Assembly (NCBI GenBank): GCA_023265785.1
Contig: JAHFSL010000183.1
Coordinates: forward strand, 1-5,836
Source: Candidatus Coatesiibacteriota bacterium
GTDB lineage: Bacteria > Oederibacteriota > CAKKQC01
Direction of reading: 5' to 3'
DNA: 5,836 bases
Position numbers and translations under genes: made by a program. The notes under the pieces are model-generated. The model worked only from the letters and a program-made list of their open reading frames with translations. It ran no database searches and had not been told where the DNA came from. Shown one piece after another: positions 5,281 to 5,836 of the stretch (positions within the stretch are counted from its first letter, which is position 1; each line of letters begins with the position of its first letter).

Positions 5281-5836
5281 GTGCGCCTGCATGTCCGGCT
5301 CGCCCTGCCCCTCCTGGTCGCGGCGATGATCGTGACGGTCATGGGCATGGCCGGCGCTCTCTGGCTCGTCAGCCGCACGTTCAACGCGACCCTCGCGCAG
5401 GAAGGACGGCAGTTTGAAAGGATCATCCTGAACGCCCTGGCGGTCCGGGCGCGCGATCTTGAGGATGTCGCCCGGGTCCTGGCCTTCGTGGATGGCCCGA
5501 TCGGCGGCCGACTGGCGGTCTGGAACCGGACCGCGCTCGACGGCGCCGTCATCCTCGACTCACGCTCCGGTCGGATCCGGTCCGCCGAGGGATTGCGGCC
5601 TGCACCGGAAGAGTGCACCGCCCTGACCGGGACTCCAACTGGCGGACCCCCGCTCCTGCGGGCCGGGGGTGAGATTCTACTCGCGGGAACGGCCCGGGAC
5701 CGGAACGGCCGCGACCTGGTGGTGGTCAGCCGGCGTCTGGGAACGGAATTCGTGGACGCTCTGGGTGACCTGCTCCAAGCTGGAGTCGAGGTCAGTCTGG
5801 CGGGCCGCCCGGTCGCCGCCGGCGCGCGCCGGGGCG
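5281..5836 (+). CDS. Membrane-anchored sensor-like protein, N-terminal part (3' truncated by window end)
   Basis: An uninterrupted frame of 185 codons runs from GTG 5281 to the window edge. Residues 1-6 (VRLHVR) are basic and short, followed by one strong hydrophobic segment at about 7-31 (LALPLLVAAMIVTVMGMAGA and on to WLVS), which gives a typical N-in anchor. The remaining 150 residues have no further membrane segment and look like an extracytoplasmic sensing domain: a helical start (FNATLAQEGRQFERIILNAL), a middle with VWNRTALDGAVILDSRSG, and VVVSRRLGTEFVDALGDLLQ near 148-167, which recalls CHASE4- or dCACHE-like domains of histidine kinases, diguanylate cyclases and similar receptors. The output domain lies outside the window, so the protein class is unknown. 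It begins 4 nt after the glpK stop, implying co-transcription with glpK. The coding call is good; the sensor role is inferred from topology. Confidence 0.75.
   Translation, partial: MRLHVRLALPLLVAAMIVTVMGMAGALWLVSRTFNATLAQEGRQFERIILNALAVRARDLEDVARVLAFVDGPIGGRLAVWNRTALDGAVILDSRSGRIRSAEGLRPAPEECTALTGTPTGGPPLLRAGGEILLAGTARDRNGRDLVVVSRRLGTEFVDALGDLLQAGVEVSLAGRPVAAGARRG

Noticed and set aside
5268..5618. 116-codon minus-strand frame near the right end
   Set aside because: It is opposite the plus-strand sensor-like frame, which has a proper start, ribosome site, membrane segment and better composition.

Overview
The window looks like chromosomal housekeeping DNA from a very GC-rich bacterium (about 70% G+C by eye, not computed), with short intergenic gaps, ATGA stop/start overlaps and GTG starts. 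The gene content (a roadblock-like protein end, a GarK/GlxK-type glycerate kinase, a YmdB-type phosphoesterase, a dGTPase, a secreted TPR protein and a glycerol kinase with a DQGTTGTT loop) fits an environmental, often uncultivated high-GC lineage such as Rokubacteria/NC10, Myxococcota-like or Gemmatimonadota-like bacteria. The sequence alone does not settle the phylum.

Layout. Bases 1-1354 (+): the 3' end of an upstream gene, possibly a roadblock/LC7 domain protein, followed 5 nt later by a complete glycerate kinase. Bases 1333-3730 (-): a compact three-gene operon reading leftward, ymdB-type metallophosphoesterase, then dGTPase, then a small secreted TPR protein. Both junctions are 4-nt ATGA overlaps. 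The TPR gene converges on the glycerate kinase gene and the two overlap by 22 nt. Bases 3731-3794: a 64-bp divergent intergenic region, the only real non-coding space here. Bases 3795-5276 (+): glycerol kinase. Bases 5281-5836 (+): the 5' part of a membrane-anchored sensor-like protein, starting at GTG 4 nt after the glpK stop and still open at the window end.

How the genes relate. Glycerate kinase and glycerol kinase both feed three-carbon compounds into lower glycolysis, as 2-phosphoglycerate and glycerol-3-phosphate, but they lie in separate transcription units, so joint function is only an inference. The minus-strand operon combines a nucleotide-level phosphohydrolase, a dNTP triphosphohydrolase and a TPR protein, tightly coupled in translation. 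I found no tRNA, rRNA, CRISPR array, insertion sequence or phage gene, and no convincing novel system. The points worth a second look are residue substitutions in three enzymes (the glycerol kinase phosphate loop, a metal ligand of the YmdB-type enzyme and a conserved dGTPase position), a Shine-Dalgarno sequence written inside a poly-Glu tail, and the sensor gene coupled to glpK.
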